DNA from: Aeoliella straminimaris
Lineage (GTDB): Bacteria > Planctomycetota > Planctomycetia > Pirellulales > Lacipirellulaceae
Length of the DNA: 64,000 nt
Reading direction: 5' to 3'
Assembly: GCF_024054565.1 (NCBI RefSeq)
Contig: NZ_JAMXLR010000077.1
Span: 248,001-312,000, forward strand
Shown: positions 52,225 through 60,762 of the stretch, one piece after another
Layout of the letters: the number at the start of each line of letters is the position of its first letter
Position numbering within the stretch: the first letter of the stretch is position 1
Position numbers and translations under genes: made by a program
The notes under the pieces: generated by a model
Databases searched by the model: none
What the model was told of the DNA's origin: nothing
Seen by the model: the letters and a program-made list of their open reading frames with translations, nothing else

Positions 52225-54066
52225 ATGCTCAGCGAGGCACCTTTGTTCATCGGGCCGGTATTCACACGCGAGGCGATGACCGCACCGCGTGGTGCGCGAT
52301 TCTACGCGGTACCTGCCGTGGCGGTTGGCACGCTGCTCTGCCTGCTGTGGACCTATTGGCAGATTGTCACCGGCAGCCAACCCTCGCAGACCGCTGGCAT
52401 GTCGGCCCGGTTTGGGTCGGAGGTATTCGCCCTGCTGGCCCCGCTGGAGATGGCCGTCGCGATGCTGATGGCCGCGGTGCTCACGTCCGCCGCGGTGGCG
52501 CAGGAGAAGGACCGCAAGACCCTGATTCTGCTGCTGCTTTCGCGGCTTACCAATAGCGAGTTGGTCCTCGGCCGGTTGTTGGCCAGCCTGCTGGTGGTGC
52601 TGGTGGTGGTGGCCGCCGCGGTACCATTCTTCTTCCTGCTGGTGCTCCTGGGAGGCATCTCCTACGGACAGGTGGCTCGCGTGACGGCCGTCACCGTGAT
52701 GAGCGCCCTGGCCGCCGGTAGCCTGGGGTCGACCCTGGCCCTGTGGCGTGACAAGACGTTTCAGGCACTGGCCATGACCTTCCTGGCGCTGATGCTGTGG
52801 CTGCTGGCCTGGGAGGGCGTAGCCACCGGCGCGTTGGGCGAGACCGTCTTGGGCGTCAACGCCGAAGCGCTGGCCACCGCCATGAGTCCCTGGCGGGCCG
52901 TCCTGGCCGCAGCCCAATCGGACTTGTTCGCCACGATGCCGGGTACGCCCACCCTGTTCGGGTTGCCACCGGTGAGGGCATTCCTGGTTACTTCGGCGAT
53001 TGGCATCGTGGTGCTGAACGGGCTGGCCATCGGGTTGGTGCGAGTGTGGAATCCGTCGCGCGAAACTCGCACTCAGGAGCGTGAGGAGGACGAAGCCCGC
53101 GCCATTTGGAGCCAACCACAAGCCGACGACGCGGCGAACACCGCCGCGCGGGCCGAGGCCCACCGTGCGCCAGGCCGAGTGCGCGAGGTCTGGGACAATC
53201 CCATCCTGTGGCGCGAGATCCGTACGGGGGCGTACGGCAAGAAGATCCTGATCATCCGCCTGGGGTACCTGGTGGTCGTGGCCCTGTCGGCCTTGGCGCT
53301 ACACACGTTGTTGACCGGCGACACCGGACCGGTCGAACTGGGGCTCACCATTCCTGCGGCCGCCAAGCCGCTTGCGCCGCTCATGGCGTTGAGCGTGGTG
53401 CTGGTTAACGCCCTGGCAGTGACATCGCTGACCAGCGAACGCGACAGCCGCGCGCTCGATCTGCTGTTGGTGACCGATCTGACGCCCAAGGAGATCATCT
53501 TTGGCAAGTTGGGAGGCGTCATCTACAACAGCAAGGAGATGCTCATCCTGCCGCTGGTGCTGTGTGGTTACGTCTGGTGGCTGGGGTATTCCAATCTCGA
53601 AAATCTGGTGTTCCTGATCATTGGCTACCTGGTGATGCAACTGTTCGCAGCCGTGTTGGGGTTGCATTGCGGTATGACTTACCTCAACTCGCGGCAGGCC
53701 GCCGGCGTGAGCGTCGGCACGTTGCTCTATTTGTTCATCGGCATCCTGGTCTGCATGCGGATGATGGTCGCCGCGGGGGACAATTTCCTGACTCAGTTGC
53801 CAACCTTCGCGGGGTTCATCCTCGGCGGCGGATTGGCAATGTACGTGGCGCTCGGCTGGAGGCTCGACTCCAAGGCCTTGAGGCTGGCATGCGGACTCGC
53901 CCCCTTCGCCACATTCTATGTCATCACCAGCTTTCTCGAACAACAGTACGGGTCGGTCTTCTTCGTCACGGTGGTCGCCTATGGCTTCGCCACCGCCGCG
54001 ATGCTGGTCCCCGCGGTAGCCGAGTTCGACGTGGCCACCGGACGAACAGGCGAGCGTACCGGCTAA
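52225..54066 (+). CDS. ABC-2 type transporter permease
   Basis: The 613-residue membrane protein resembles two fused ABC-2 permease halves. N-terminal half: VGTLLCLLWTYWQIV, then SAAVAQEKDRKTLILLLLSRL, the typical amphipathic segment, and LLVVLVVVAAAVPFFFLLVLL. The second half has IPAAAKPLAPLMALSVVLVN, SERDSRALDLLLVTDLTPKEI, KEMLILPLVLCGYVWWLGY and LLYLFIGILVCMRMMV. About 12 hydrophobic segments are present. The ATPase is not adjacent and must be encoded elsewhere. ATG 52225 (MLSEAPLFIGPVFTREAM) is preferred to the GTG at 52168. Confidence 0.85.
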   Translation: MLSEAPLFIGPVFTREAMTAPRGARFYAVPAVAVGTLLCLLWTYWQIVTGSQPSQTAGMSARFGSEVFALLAPLEMAVAMLMAAVLTSAAVAQEKDRKTLILLLLSRLTNSELVLGRLLASLLVVLVVVAAAVPFFFLLVLLGGISYGQVARVTAVTVMSALAAGSLGSTLALWRDKTFQALAMTFLALMLWLLAWEGVATGALGETVLGVNAEALATAMSPWRAVLAAAQSDLFATMPGTPTLFGLPPVRAFLVTSAIGIVVLNGLAIGLVRVWNPSRETRTQEREEDEARAIWSQPQADDAANTAARAEAHRAPGRVREVWDNPILWREIRTGAYGKKILIIRLGYLVVVALSALALHTLLTGDTGPVELGLTIPAAAKPLAPLMALSVVLVNALAVTSLTSERDSRALDLLLVTDLTPKEIIFGKLGGVIYNSKEMLILPLVLCGYVWWLGYSNLENLVFLIIGYLVMQLFAAVLGLHCGMTYLNSRQAAGVSVGTLLYLFIGILVCMRMMVAAGDNFLTQLPTFAGFILGGGLAMYVALGWRLDSKALRLACGLAPFATFYVITSFLEQQYGSVFFVTVVAYGFATAAMLVPAVAEFDVATGRTGERTG

Positions 54067-54103
54067 CTTTCAGGCTGACATCCCACGCGCGAGACCGCTG
54101 CCC

Positions 54104-54550
54104 ATGTCACACGTATTTGTTTATGGCACCTTAATCGCGCCGGAGATGATCAGCGCCGTGACGGGCCAGTTGTTCCACGGCACCACGGCTGTGGCGCCAG
54201 GCTTCAAGCGGGCCTATCTCACGGAGCGAGTCTATCCCGGCATCGTGGTGGACCCCGCGAGCGAGGTGGAGGGACTCGTCTACTTGGACGTGGACGAAGA
54301 GTCGCTTCGCCGGCTCGACTATTTCGAGGGACCAGAGTACGTGCGTGGTACCTTGGCCGTTCGATTGGAAGATGGACGCCAGGTGCAGGCCCAGGCCTAT
54401 ATCATTCCCGCGGCCAATGGTCATCTAATGACCGAGCGGCCCTGGAGCGTGGAGTACTTCGTGGCCCAGGACCTCAGCGGCTTCGTCGAACGCGCTAGGC
54501 TCTGCATGGAAAACTACGAGCCCGGCAAGGCACCCAACCGCGTTCCATAG
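54104..54550 (+). CDS. gamma-glutamylcyclotransferase-family (AIG2-like) protein
   Basis: The 148-residue protein has the BtrG/GGCT fold. The diagnostic opening MSHVFVYGTLIAPEM is present (the YGTL motif forms the substrate loop), and GLVYLDVDEESLRRLDYFEGPEY contains the Asp/Glu-rich segment of the family with a likely catalytic Glu. The fold suggests action on gamma-glutamyl amides. It lies between the ABC permease and a small Mog1-like protein on the plus strand. Confidence 0.85.
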   Translation: MSHVFVYGTLIAPEMISAVTGQLFHGTTAVAPGFKRAYLTERVYPGIVVDPASEVEGLVYLDVDEESLRRLDYFEGPEYVRGTLAVRLEDGRQVQAQAYIIPAANGHLMTERPWSVEYFVAQDLSGFVERARLCMENYEPGKAPNRVP

Positions 54551-54638
54551 GGTGCCTCATGGTCCTCCATCGCCGGGGTCGGTAAGATGAACTTATCGGC
54601 TCTCCGACCACCGACCCCAGAATCCCTCGCTCTTCCTC

Positions 54639-55067
54639 ATGCCCCAGTTTTACGACAAGCATGGCCTTCGCTTCGCCTACCCCGACAACTGGACGGTCGA
54701 GGAGGACGCCCAGGGCACGGCCGACGCTGCGGTCACCGTCACCAGTGAGCATACAGCGTTCTGGTCGGTCATGCTGTATCGCGGCGAGCGGGATCTCGAG
54801 CACTTGGCCGGCACCGTGGTCGGGGCCCTCAAGTCGGAGTATCCGCAGGTAGAGGTCGACGAAGTCAACATTATGAGCGACGGCGCACCGGTCTGCGGCT
54901 ACGACCTGAGCTTTTCCTACGTCGACCTGCTGAACACCGCTTGCGTGCGGGCATTCTATCATGCTGGCGATACCTACGTGGTGCTGAGCCAGACCGAGGA
55001 CCACGAGCTGGCTGCGGTCGAGCCCGTGTTCGCCGCCATGACGGCCAGCCTGACCCGCGAAATGTAA
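54639..55067 (+). CDS. small DcrB/Mog1-like protein, unknown function
   Basis: The 142-residue protein without signal peptide reads MPQFYDKHGLRFAYPDNWTV at its start. The HGLRFAYPDNW opening and the final VVLSQTEDHELAAVEPVF resemble PsbP/DcrB/Mog1-fold proteins, in which a long beta-sheet follows a PxxW segment. The function is unknown. A hairpin terminator begins nine bases after its stop (55076). Confidence 0.7.
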   Translation: MPQFYDKHGLRFAYPDNWTVEEDAQGTADAAVTVTSEHTAFWSVMLYRGERDLEHLAGTVVGALKSEYPQVEVDEVNIMSDGAPVCGYDLSFSYVDLLNTACVRAFYHAGDTYVVLSQTEDHELAAVEPVFAAMTASLTREM

Positions 55068-55075
55068 CCGGGCGG

Positions 55076-55104
55076 CCGGATTGTAGGACTTACAATCCGG
55101 TTTT
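55076..55104 (+). terminator. hairpin after the Mog1-like gene, terminator or regulatory palindrome
   Basis: CCGGATTGTA (55076-55085) pairs perfectly with TACAATCCGG (55091-55100) around ggact, then TTTT. It starts nine bases after the stop, so intrinsic termination is likely. It is also centred about 148 bases upstream of the predicted sigma-54 start, a usual distance for an enhancer-binding-protein site. Confidence 0.6.
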
Positions 55105-55208
55105 GGTCATAGTTTGCAATTCTTACCGCTGGCTGCCCGCGGGTACTATTGTCGTAAAACCCTGAAAAACCAGGGTGCGAACATTTCTTTGGCGCCGCCA
55201 CTCGCTTT

Positions 55209-55225
55209 TGGCACGCCCCGTGCAT
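55209..55225 (+). promoter_or_regulatory. sigma-54 (-24/-12) promoter
   Basis: TTGGCACG followed by cccc and GTGCAT matches the consensus YTGGCACG-N4-TTGCW at all but one core position. GG is at 55210-55211 and GC at 55222-55223 with exactly ten bases between. A transcription start near 55235-55236 is expected. It lies in a region with no coding gene, so a chance match in coding sequence is not an issue. Confidence 0.75.
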
Positions 55226-55235
55226 TAACCTTCCG

Positions 55236-55483
55236 ACAGTCTCCAATGCCCCGCACGACCGGCCGAGGGCGCGGCCTTCGGCCGGTCTGCTAAGGCAACC
55301 CAGGGGACCACACACAACGTTCAACTCCTTTCTCCGGAAAAGTTCGCGCACGACAGAGCCGCCCACACTTGCAGAATTTGCCACCAAGGTACGGTGGCCA
55401 TCGCCCGCCACGGGAAACTGCACAACAGCGGCCAAAGAGAACCCGGTTGGCATCCTCGCAGGGCCAACCGGGTTCTTTGTTTT
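55236..55483 (+). ncRNA. candidate sigma-54-dependent small RNA (about 250 nt)
   Basis: The span from the predicted sigma-54 start to the T-run of a strong intrinsic terminator has no convincing ORF; the only ATG early on (55246) opens a 15-codon frame through a hairpin. It contains a perfect 10-bp stem, GACCGGCCGA (55257-55266) with TCGGCCGGTC (55278-55287). No known RNA family is recognised. The call rests on promoter, terminator and internal structure, not on homology. Confidence 0.5.
55439..55483 (+). terminator. strong intrinsic terminator
   Basis: GAACCCGGTTGGC (55439-55451) pairs perfectly over 13 bp with GCCAACCGGGTTC (55463-55475) around an 11-base loop, followed by TTTGTTTT. It is the strongest terminator seen in the window and ends the putative small RNA. 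Confidence 0.9.
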
Positions 55484-55641
55484 ATGCGTGCACCGCCCAG
55501 GGAGGCAGACCGCCAGACTCCGCCGCCTGCGCTACGACCAGGCATGCTGCTCCTCCGGTTCGCTAGCACCGATTGCCATTGGCCGTTGGTGCGGGAAACG
55601 GTACCCTCGGCCCCCCGAGTTTCTCGGCTGCACGCTAGCGC

Positions 55642-57540
55642 ATGCGCGTGCAACATGCACTGAGGGCCAAGCTGGTGACTTGCTTACCGATCCATATCCG
55701 TCGCAGCAATTTGTTCGGGTCGTTGTCCGATGCCGAGGTGCGCGACATCCTCGCTTCGTGTCGTACCGTGACGCTGCACAGCGGACAGCTCGCCTGCCGG
55801 CAGGGCGAAGTCGGTGAGAGCATGTTTGTCATCGTCAGCGGCCGCGTGAGCATCAGCATCGATCAGCCGGGCGGCGGGCAGCGCGTGCTCAATCACTTGC
55901 GACCTGGCGATCACTTCGGCGAGATGTCGCTGTTGGTGGGCGGATCGCGGTCGGCCAACGTCACGGCCGTCATGGATACCGAACTGCTGGAACTCACCCG
56001 CAGCGACTTCGAACGCAGCCTGGCTCGAGTGCCGGGGTTTGCCGCCAACTTGTGTCGTTCGCTGGGCCAGTGGCTGCAGGGGCAGATCAGCGGTGGACCA
56101 CGGCACGAACAGATGCACGTGGCCGTCGTGCGGGGCGGGACCGCGGCCGCTCGGTTGACCCCACAAATCGCTACCACGGTCGCCGCCGAAGGCGGCAAGT
56201 TGCACGTGCTGAGCGATCAGTCGCCGGGCCTTCTAGTGTCGGACTGGCGGCGCGTGAAAGAGGGACCAGACTTCGAAAAGAGTCTGCTGGGCAACCTGTC
56301 GGCCGCCGTGGCATCCAACCGACGAACCGTAGTCGACATCGACCATCTGCATGCCACCTCCGGACTATTGATGCAACATGAGCTGGTGCTGTGGGTTCTG
56401 GATCACGACAACCCCAGGCAATGTCAGCAATCGCTCGATCGATTGAGCTCGCTGCTCACCGCCACGCCAAGCGGATTGGCCGAGCGCATCCAGTTGGTTG
56501 AAGTGTTCCGCGACAACGACCAACTTCCACCGGTCCTCAAACTTCCCAGCGAGTTGACCAGCCAGCCGTTTCGGCAGCCTGTGCTCCGCGTACAACACAG
56601 CGGCGGGCAAGAGCCTGAATTCCACCCCCGCGATCTGGCGCGGCTGATTCGCACGATGCGCGGCATCCAGGTCGGACTGGCGCTGGGAGGTGGCGGTGCC
56701 CGGGGCATTGCTCACCTGGGCGTACTGGAAGTGCTGGAGCGCGAAGGCATCTACTTCGATCGCGTTGCCGGAACCAGCGCCGGCGCTATCGTGGCCACGG
56801 CCTACGCTGCGGGTATTCCGCTCCAGCGCATTCGCAGCGTATTCGAACGCGAGATGACCCCACCGCGGTCGATTGCCTGGCTGCCGAAGTCGCGGCAATG
56901 GTACATGTTGGGCGTCTTTCGATTGGGGCTGGCAGAGAAGAAGTTCCGCCGCTACTTGAATCATTACTCTTTCGACGAGTTGCTGACCCCGGCCCAGACT
57001 GTCACGGTCGACCTGATCAGTGGCGAGCATCGTATCCGCGAAGCGGGCGACGTCGTAAGGTCGGTGCTCGAGAGCATCAATCATCCCGTGTTCGGGGCGC
57101 CCATCCTGCGCGATGGCGAAGCACTCGTCGATGGCGGCGTGTTGATGAACGTGCCGGTTACCGCTCTGCGGCAAAAGGGCGTCGACTTCAGCGTGGCCGT
57201 GGATGTCAGCAAGCAGCTCTCGCGAGACTTCGCTGGCAACACCAGCGAAACGGCCACCGCCAAGATGCGCAAACCGGGCTACTTGAGCACGCTATTGCGT
57301 GTGACCGATGTCGAGCTCATCAACCTCGCCAGGCTGCATGGTTCGCAGTGCGACTTTCTGTTTGCTCCCGATACCGCGGAGTTCCCATTCGACGACTTCA
57401 CCCAGGCCGAGGGCTTGGTCGAAGCGGGGCGGCGGGCCGCCGAGGCCGATGTACCCCGGCTGAAAGAGGCCCTCGCCCGCGTCCTGTCCTGGGATCGCCC
57501 GCTCTCTGCGACCTCGTCGTCGTCGCAGCAGGTTGCCTAG
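55642..57540 (+). CDS. cyclic-nucleotide-binding patatin-like phospholipase (NTE type)
   Basis: The 632-residue protein has an N-terminal cNMP-binding domain (about 15-140: LACRQGEVGESMFVIVSGRV, LRPGDHFGEMSLLVGGSRSA). A middle region of about 180 residues follows, then a C-terminal patatin phospholipase domain (about 345-520). The catalytic elements are the oxyanion loop LALGGGGARGIAHLGVLEVL, nucleophile Ser in GTSAGAI and the Asp in DGGVLMNVPVTAL. The architecture resembles neuropathy target esterase, which hydrolyses lysophospholipids. No N-terminal membrane helix is evident. The gene begins downstream of the small-RNA-like unit and probably has its own promoter. Confidence 0.88.
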   Translation: MRVQHALRAKLVTCLPIHIRRSNLFGSLSDAEVRDILASCRTVTLHSGQLACRQGEVGESMFVIVSGRVSISIDQPGGGQRVLNHLRPGDHFGEMSLLVGGSRSANVTAVMDTELLELTRSDFERSLARVPGFAANLCRSLGQWLQGQISGGPRHEQMHVAVVRGGTAAARLTPQIATTVAAEGGKLHVLSDQSPGLLVSDWRRVKEGPDFEKSLLGNLSAAVASNRRTVVDIDHLHATSGLLMQHELVLWVLDHDNPRQCQQSLDRLSSLLTATPSGLAERIQLVEVFRDNDQLPPVLKLPSELTSQPFRQPVLRVQHSGGQEPEFHPRDLARLIRTMRGIQVGLALGGGGARGIAHLGVLEVLEREGIYFDRVAGTSAGAIVATAYAAGIPLQRIRSVFEREMTPPRSIAWLPKSRQWYMLGVFRLGLAEKKFRRYLNHYSFDELLTPAQTVTVDLISGEHRIREAGDVVRSVLESINHPVFGAPILRDGEALVDGGVLMNVPVTALRQKGVDFSVAVDVSKQLSRDFAGNTSETATAKMRKPGYLSTLLRVTDVELINLARLHGSQCDFLFAPDTAEFPFDDFTQAEGLVEAGRRAAEADVPRLKEALARVLSWDRPLSATSSSSQQVA

Positions 57541-57693
57541 GCACACCGGTCTGTGGCCAGGGTTCCCCTGTATTTTCCGCATTGCATCGGATGGGGATAC
57601 GCGCGTCCGGTTACGCGATGGGCCCCACCCTGCAAAAAGTGCTTGTTTCCAGCAGGTTGTCGCGCCGTAGCTTCCAAGGTTCCTCATCGAATC

Positions 57694-57724
57694 TTCATAT
57701 TGCCTTAACACTGGGGCCTTAACA
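57694..57724 (+). promoter_or_regulatory. candidate Pho box (TTAACA-type direct repeats) upstream of pstS
   Basis: TTCATA (57694), TTAACA (57705) and TTAACA (57719) recur in the same orientation with starts 11 and 14 bases apart, about 86 bases before the pstS start. TTNACA direct repeats with 11-base period are the PhoP-box form of Bacillus; a PhoB/PhoP-type regulator is encoded in the same cluster (62402). The third repeat has an atypical spacing, so this remains a candidate. Confidence 0.45.
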
Positions 57725-57809
57725 TTGCGAGCTGTGGGTGCTCAGGCGTGGCCAGCTTAGGGGGGCGTCGCACCCAGGAGTTGCGAATTCATCCCAGTTC
57801 GAGGAGTTG

Positions 57810-58790
57810 ATGGTGGAACGGTTACAGAGATTCGGCAGCTTGGCACTGGTTCTCTCGATGGGCCTGGCGATAACAGGCTGTCGCCGACCTTCGAGCGGTG
57901 CGGACGTTCAGGTCGATGGATCCAGCACGGTTTATCCCATCACCGAGGCGGTCGCCGAAGAGATTCGCGACGCGTTTCCCGATATTCGCGTCACGGTGGC
58001 CAAGAGCGGCACCGGTGGCGGGATGAAGAAGTTCGGCAAGGGCGAAATCGACATCTGCGATGCTTCGCGTGAGATCAAGAGCGGCGAAGCCGAGGTCTGT
58101 AAGGAAAACGGCATCACCTACGACCACTTCATGGTGGCCTACGACGGCATCGCCGTGTGCGTTAACCCCCAGAACGACTGGTGCGACACCCTGACCGTCG
58201 AGCAACTTAAAGACATTTTCAAGCTGGACAGCCCGATCAAGACCTGGAAGGACCTGAACGAAGCGTGGCCCGACGAGGAGATCAAGCTCTACGGACCCGG
58301 TGCCGATTCGGGTACCTACGATTCGTTCAACGAGCAAGTGCTGGGCAAGGGCACCAAGATCCGGACCGGCTATACCCAGAGCGAAGAAGATAACGTGCTG
58401 GTCAATGGCATCGCGCAAGAGAAGTACGCCCTGGGGTACTTCGGCTTCGCCTACTACGTCGAGAACGAAAGCGACCTGAAAGTGCTCGCTGTCGATCCCG
58501 GCGATGGCAATCCCATCAAACCCACGATGGAGACCATTCGCGAGAAGACCTACGCCCCGCTGTCGCGGCCGCTGTTCATCTATGTGAATCTCGATTCGTT
58601 CAAGGAGCCCAAGGTCCAGCAGTTCGTGAAGTTCTACTTGGATCACACGGCGGCCCTGTCGAAGGAAGTGGGGTACGTTCCCGTAGCCGAAGAAATCGCC
58701 ATCGAGAACCAGGACAAGTTCAGCAAGCTCACCTCGGGTGGTTCTGAAGAAACGGAGAGCTCTGAGGAAGCATCGGAGCCCAACGCCTAG
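57810..58790 (+). CDS. pstS: phosphate ABC transporter substrate-binding lipoprotein PstS
   Basis: This is a phosphate-binding lipoprotein. From ATG 57810 (GAGGAG upstream; GTG 57813 also possible) the 326-residue protein has a lipobox (LSMGLAITGC). The PBP-like phosphate loops follow: DGSSTVYPITEAVAEEI, AKSGTGGGMKKFGKGEIDICDASR, IAVCVNPQNDW and YGPGADSGTYDSFNEQVLG. The C-terminus is Glu/Ser-rich. It is the first gene of pstS-pstC-pstA-pstB-phoU-phoB. The family is the PstS/SphX group common in planctomycetes. Confidence 0.93.
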   Translation: MVERLQRFGSLALVLSMGLAITGCRRPSSGADVQVDGSSTVYPITEAVAEEIRDAFPDIRVTVAKSGTGGGMKKFGKGEIDICDASREIKSGEAEVCKENGITYDHFMVAYDGIAVCVNPQNDWCDTLTVEQLKDIFKLDSPIKTWKDLNEAWPDEEIKLYGPGADSGTYDSFNEQVLGKGTKIRTGYTQSEEDNVLVNGIAQEKYALGYFGFAYYVENESDLKVLAVDPGDGNPIKPTMETIREKTYAPLSRPLFIYVNLDSFKEPKVQQFVKFYLDHTAALSKEVGYVPVAEEIAIENQDKFSKLTSGGSEETESSEEASEPNA

Positions 58791-58874
58791 TTCTTACACC
58801 GCGGAATCCAATCGGCTGGTTTGCGAGCGGTTCTCTGCTCGCAAACCGGTCGTTCGAACTACCTGTCTGGACCT

Positions 58875-59810
58875 ATGAGTTCCATTCTCTCCACCGCCGA
58901 CAAGCGAATCCTCCACGAGGAATCCGCCTCGCGAATTTGGCGTAAGCGCCTGGAAGCGGTGATTCGCTATGTCTTGATGTTCTGTGCCGGCGTGTCGGTG
59001 CTCACCACGGTGGGTATCGTTGTGCTGCTATTGTTCGAGTCGCTTCAATTTTTCGGGGAAGTCTCGATCATCGAGTTTCTGACCGGCACCGAGTGGGCGC
59101 CGCAGAACCAGCAATTTGGCATCCTGCCGTTGTTTTGCGGCACCATGCTGGTCACCGTTGGTGCGGCCATCGTGGCGGTGCCGCTCGGCCTCGGTACGGC
59201 GATCTACCTCAGCGAGTACGCCACGCCGCTGGTTCGCGAAACGGTGAAGCCGGCACTCGAAATCCTGGCGGGCGTTCCATCCGTCGTGTTCGGCTACTTG
59301 GCGATCATCGTCATTTCTCCGTTTATTCGCGATCGTTTTCCCAGCGCCGACCCCGCCAACGCCGCCGCCGCGGCGATTGTGGTCGGCTTCATGATATTGC
59401 CCACGATTATCTCCTTGTCCGAAGATGTCCTGCGATCCGTACCCCGCAGCCTTCGCGAAGGAGCGTACGCCCTGGGCGCCACCAAATACGACGTCACCGT
59501 GAAAGTCGTGGTGCCGGCCGCACTATCCGGCATCGTTGCCTCGTTCCTGCTGGCCGTGTCGCGGGCCATCGGCGAGACAATGGCCGTTACGCTGGCCGCC
59601 GGTGGCACCCCGCGCATTACGCTGAATCCTCTGGAAAGCATTCAAACCATGACCGCCTACATCGTCCAAAAGACGGCAGGCGACAATCCCTACGGTACGC
59701 TCGAGTACCGCACGATCTTCGCGGTGGGTCTCACGTTGTTCGTTTCCACAATGCTGCTGAATCTGGCTGCCCAGTGGATCCTGTCTCGTGTGCGGGAGAA
59801 ATACGAATGA
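58875..59810 (+). CDS. pstC: phosphate ABC transporter permease PstC
   Basis: This is the first membrane subunit of the phosphate transporter, 311 residues from ATG 58875. A long first helix (YVLMFCAGVSVLTTVGIVVLLLF) is followed by the binding-protein-dependent permease core, with YLSEYATPLVRETVKPALEI, VPSVVFGYLAIIVISPFI, and the EAA-like loop RSLREGAYALGATKYDVTVK. Six helices are expected. Its stop overlaps the pstA start (ATGA). Confidence 0.93.
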   Translation: MSSILSTADKRILHEESASRIWRKRLEAVIRYVLMFCAGVSVLTTVGIVVLLLFESLQFFGEVSIIEFLTGTEWAPQNQQFGILPLFCGTMLVTVGAAIVAVPLGLGTAIYLSEYATPLVRETVKPALEILAGVPSVVFGYLAIIVISPFIRDRFPSADPANAAAAAIVVGFMILPTIISLSEDVLRSVPRSLREGAYALGATKYDVTVKVVVPAALSGIVASFLLAVSRAIGETMAVTLAAGGTPRITLNPLESIQTMTAYIVQKTAGDNPYGTLEYRTIFAVGLTLFVSTMLLNLAAQWILSRVREKYE

Positions 59811-60697
59811 ACATCACCGCCGAAGAACGCGCTTACATGGAGCGGTACCGCAAACACAAGTGGTTGCTCTCCAAGTGCTTCAGTGTGTTGTGCCTCGCAG
59901 CCATGTTGAGTTGCCTGGGCATCCTGCTCTTGCTGCTGGGTAGTGTGCTCTATCGGGGAATGCACTACCTCGACTGGCAGTTTATCGAAGGCCTGCCTTC
60001 CCGCAATGCCGAGAAGGCGGGCATGTGGGTGTACTTGATCGGTAGCCTGTGGCTGATCGGTCTCACGGCGCTGTTTTCGGTGCCGCTGGGCGTGGGGGCC
60101 GCGCTGTATCTGGAAGAGTACGCCGCCGACACCCGCTGGAAGCGAGCCGTGCAGGTCAACATCGCCAACCTGGCCGGTGTGCCGTCCATTGTGTACGGCC
60201 TCCTCGGACTGGGCGTATTTGCCTGGGCTCTGAACCTGGGGCACAGCATTCTGGCCGGTGCGTTGACGCTCACGCTGGTGGTGCTGCCCATTGTGATTCT
60301 CGCTACGCAGGAGGCCTTGCGGTCGGTGCCTGGTTCCATCCGGCAGGCCTCGTATGCTCTGGGCGCCACGCGGTGGCAGACCACCTGGCGGCAAGTGCTT
60401 CCGGCCGCCACGCCTGGCATCATGACGGGCGTGATCCTGGCCATTTCCCGCGCGCTGGGCGAGGCCGCCCCGCTGGTGGCCATGGGTGCGGTACAATACG
60501 TGGACCGGGCGCCCGACTCCATTTGGTCTACCTTTACCGCCTTGCCGCTGGCCATTTTCGAATGGGCCGGCCGGGCTCAGCCCGAGTTCCACGACCTCTC
60601 GGCCGCCGCGATTGTCGTGTTGCTGGCCGTGCTAATTACCCTGAATATGGGGGCCGCTTTGGTCCGATACCGGTTCGGCAAGCACATCCGATGGTAG
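59807..60697 (+). CDS. pstA: phosphate ABC transporter permease PstA
   Basis: This is the second membrane subunit of the phosphate transporter, 296 residues. The start ATG 59807 overlaps the pstC stop by four bases, fixing it; the longer open frame back to 59093 is pstC in another phase. Helices are seen at FSVLCLAAMLSCLGILLLLL and MWVYLIGSLWLIGLTALFSV. The EAA-type loop is GSIRQASYALGATRWQTTWR, with LAGVPSIVYGLLGLGVF and SRALGEAAPLVAMGAV, all characteristic of PstA. Confidence 0.94.
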   Translation: MNITAEERAYMERYRKHKWLLSKCFSVLCLAAMLSCLGILLLLLGSVLYRGMHYLDWQFIEGLPSRNAEKAGMWVYLIGSLWLIGLTALFSVPLGVGAALYLEEYAADTRWKRAVQVNIANLAGVPSIVYGLLGLGVFAWALNLGHSILAGALTLTLVVLPIVILATQEALRSVPGSIRQASYALGATRWQTTWRQVLPAATPGIMTGVILAISRALGEAAPLVAMGAVQYVDRAPDSIWSTFTALPLAIFEWAGRAQPEFHDLSAAAIVVLLAVLITLNMGAALVRYRFGKHIRW

Positions 60698-60762
60698 CCG
60701 AGTATCGCCGGTTCCAACGACACACCGCTGGTAACCCGACGGGAAAGCGAGCAAACTGATAT

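Larger units (their letters stand above)
55068..55641. other. gene-free interval containing a predicted sigma-54 transcription unit
   Basis: About 570 bases with no convincing coding gene. In order it holds a hairpin (55076-55100), a small hairpin ACCCTG/CAGGGT (55159-55176), a sigma-54 promoter (55209-55225), a GC hairpin (55257-55287) and a terminator (55439-55483). Open frames that cross it ignore these signals. Confidence 0.6.

Noticed and set aside
55369..55566. 65-codon ORF across the putative small RNA end
   Set aside because: It reads straight through the strong terminator at 55439-55483 and has no recognisable sequence pattern.
59093..60697. 534-codon reading of pstA
   Set aside because: The first 238 codons overlap pstC in another phase; the ATGA-coupled start at 59807 fits PstA length and family.
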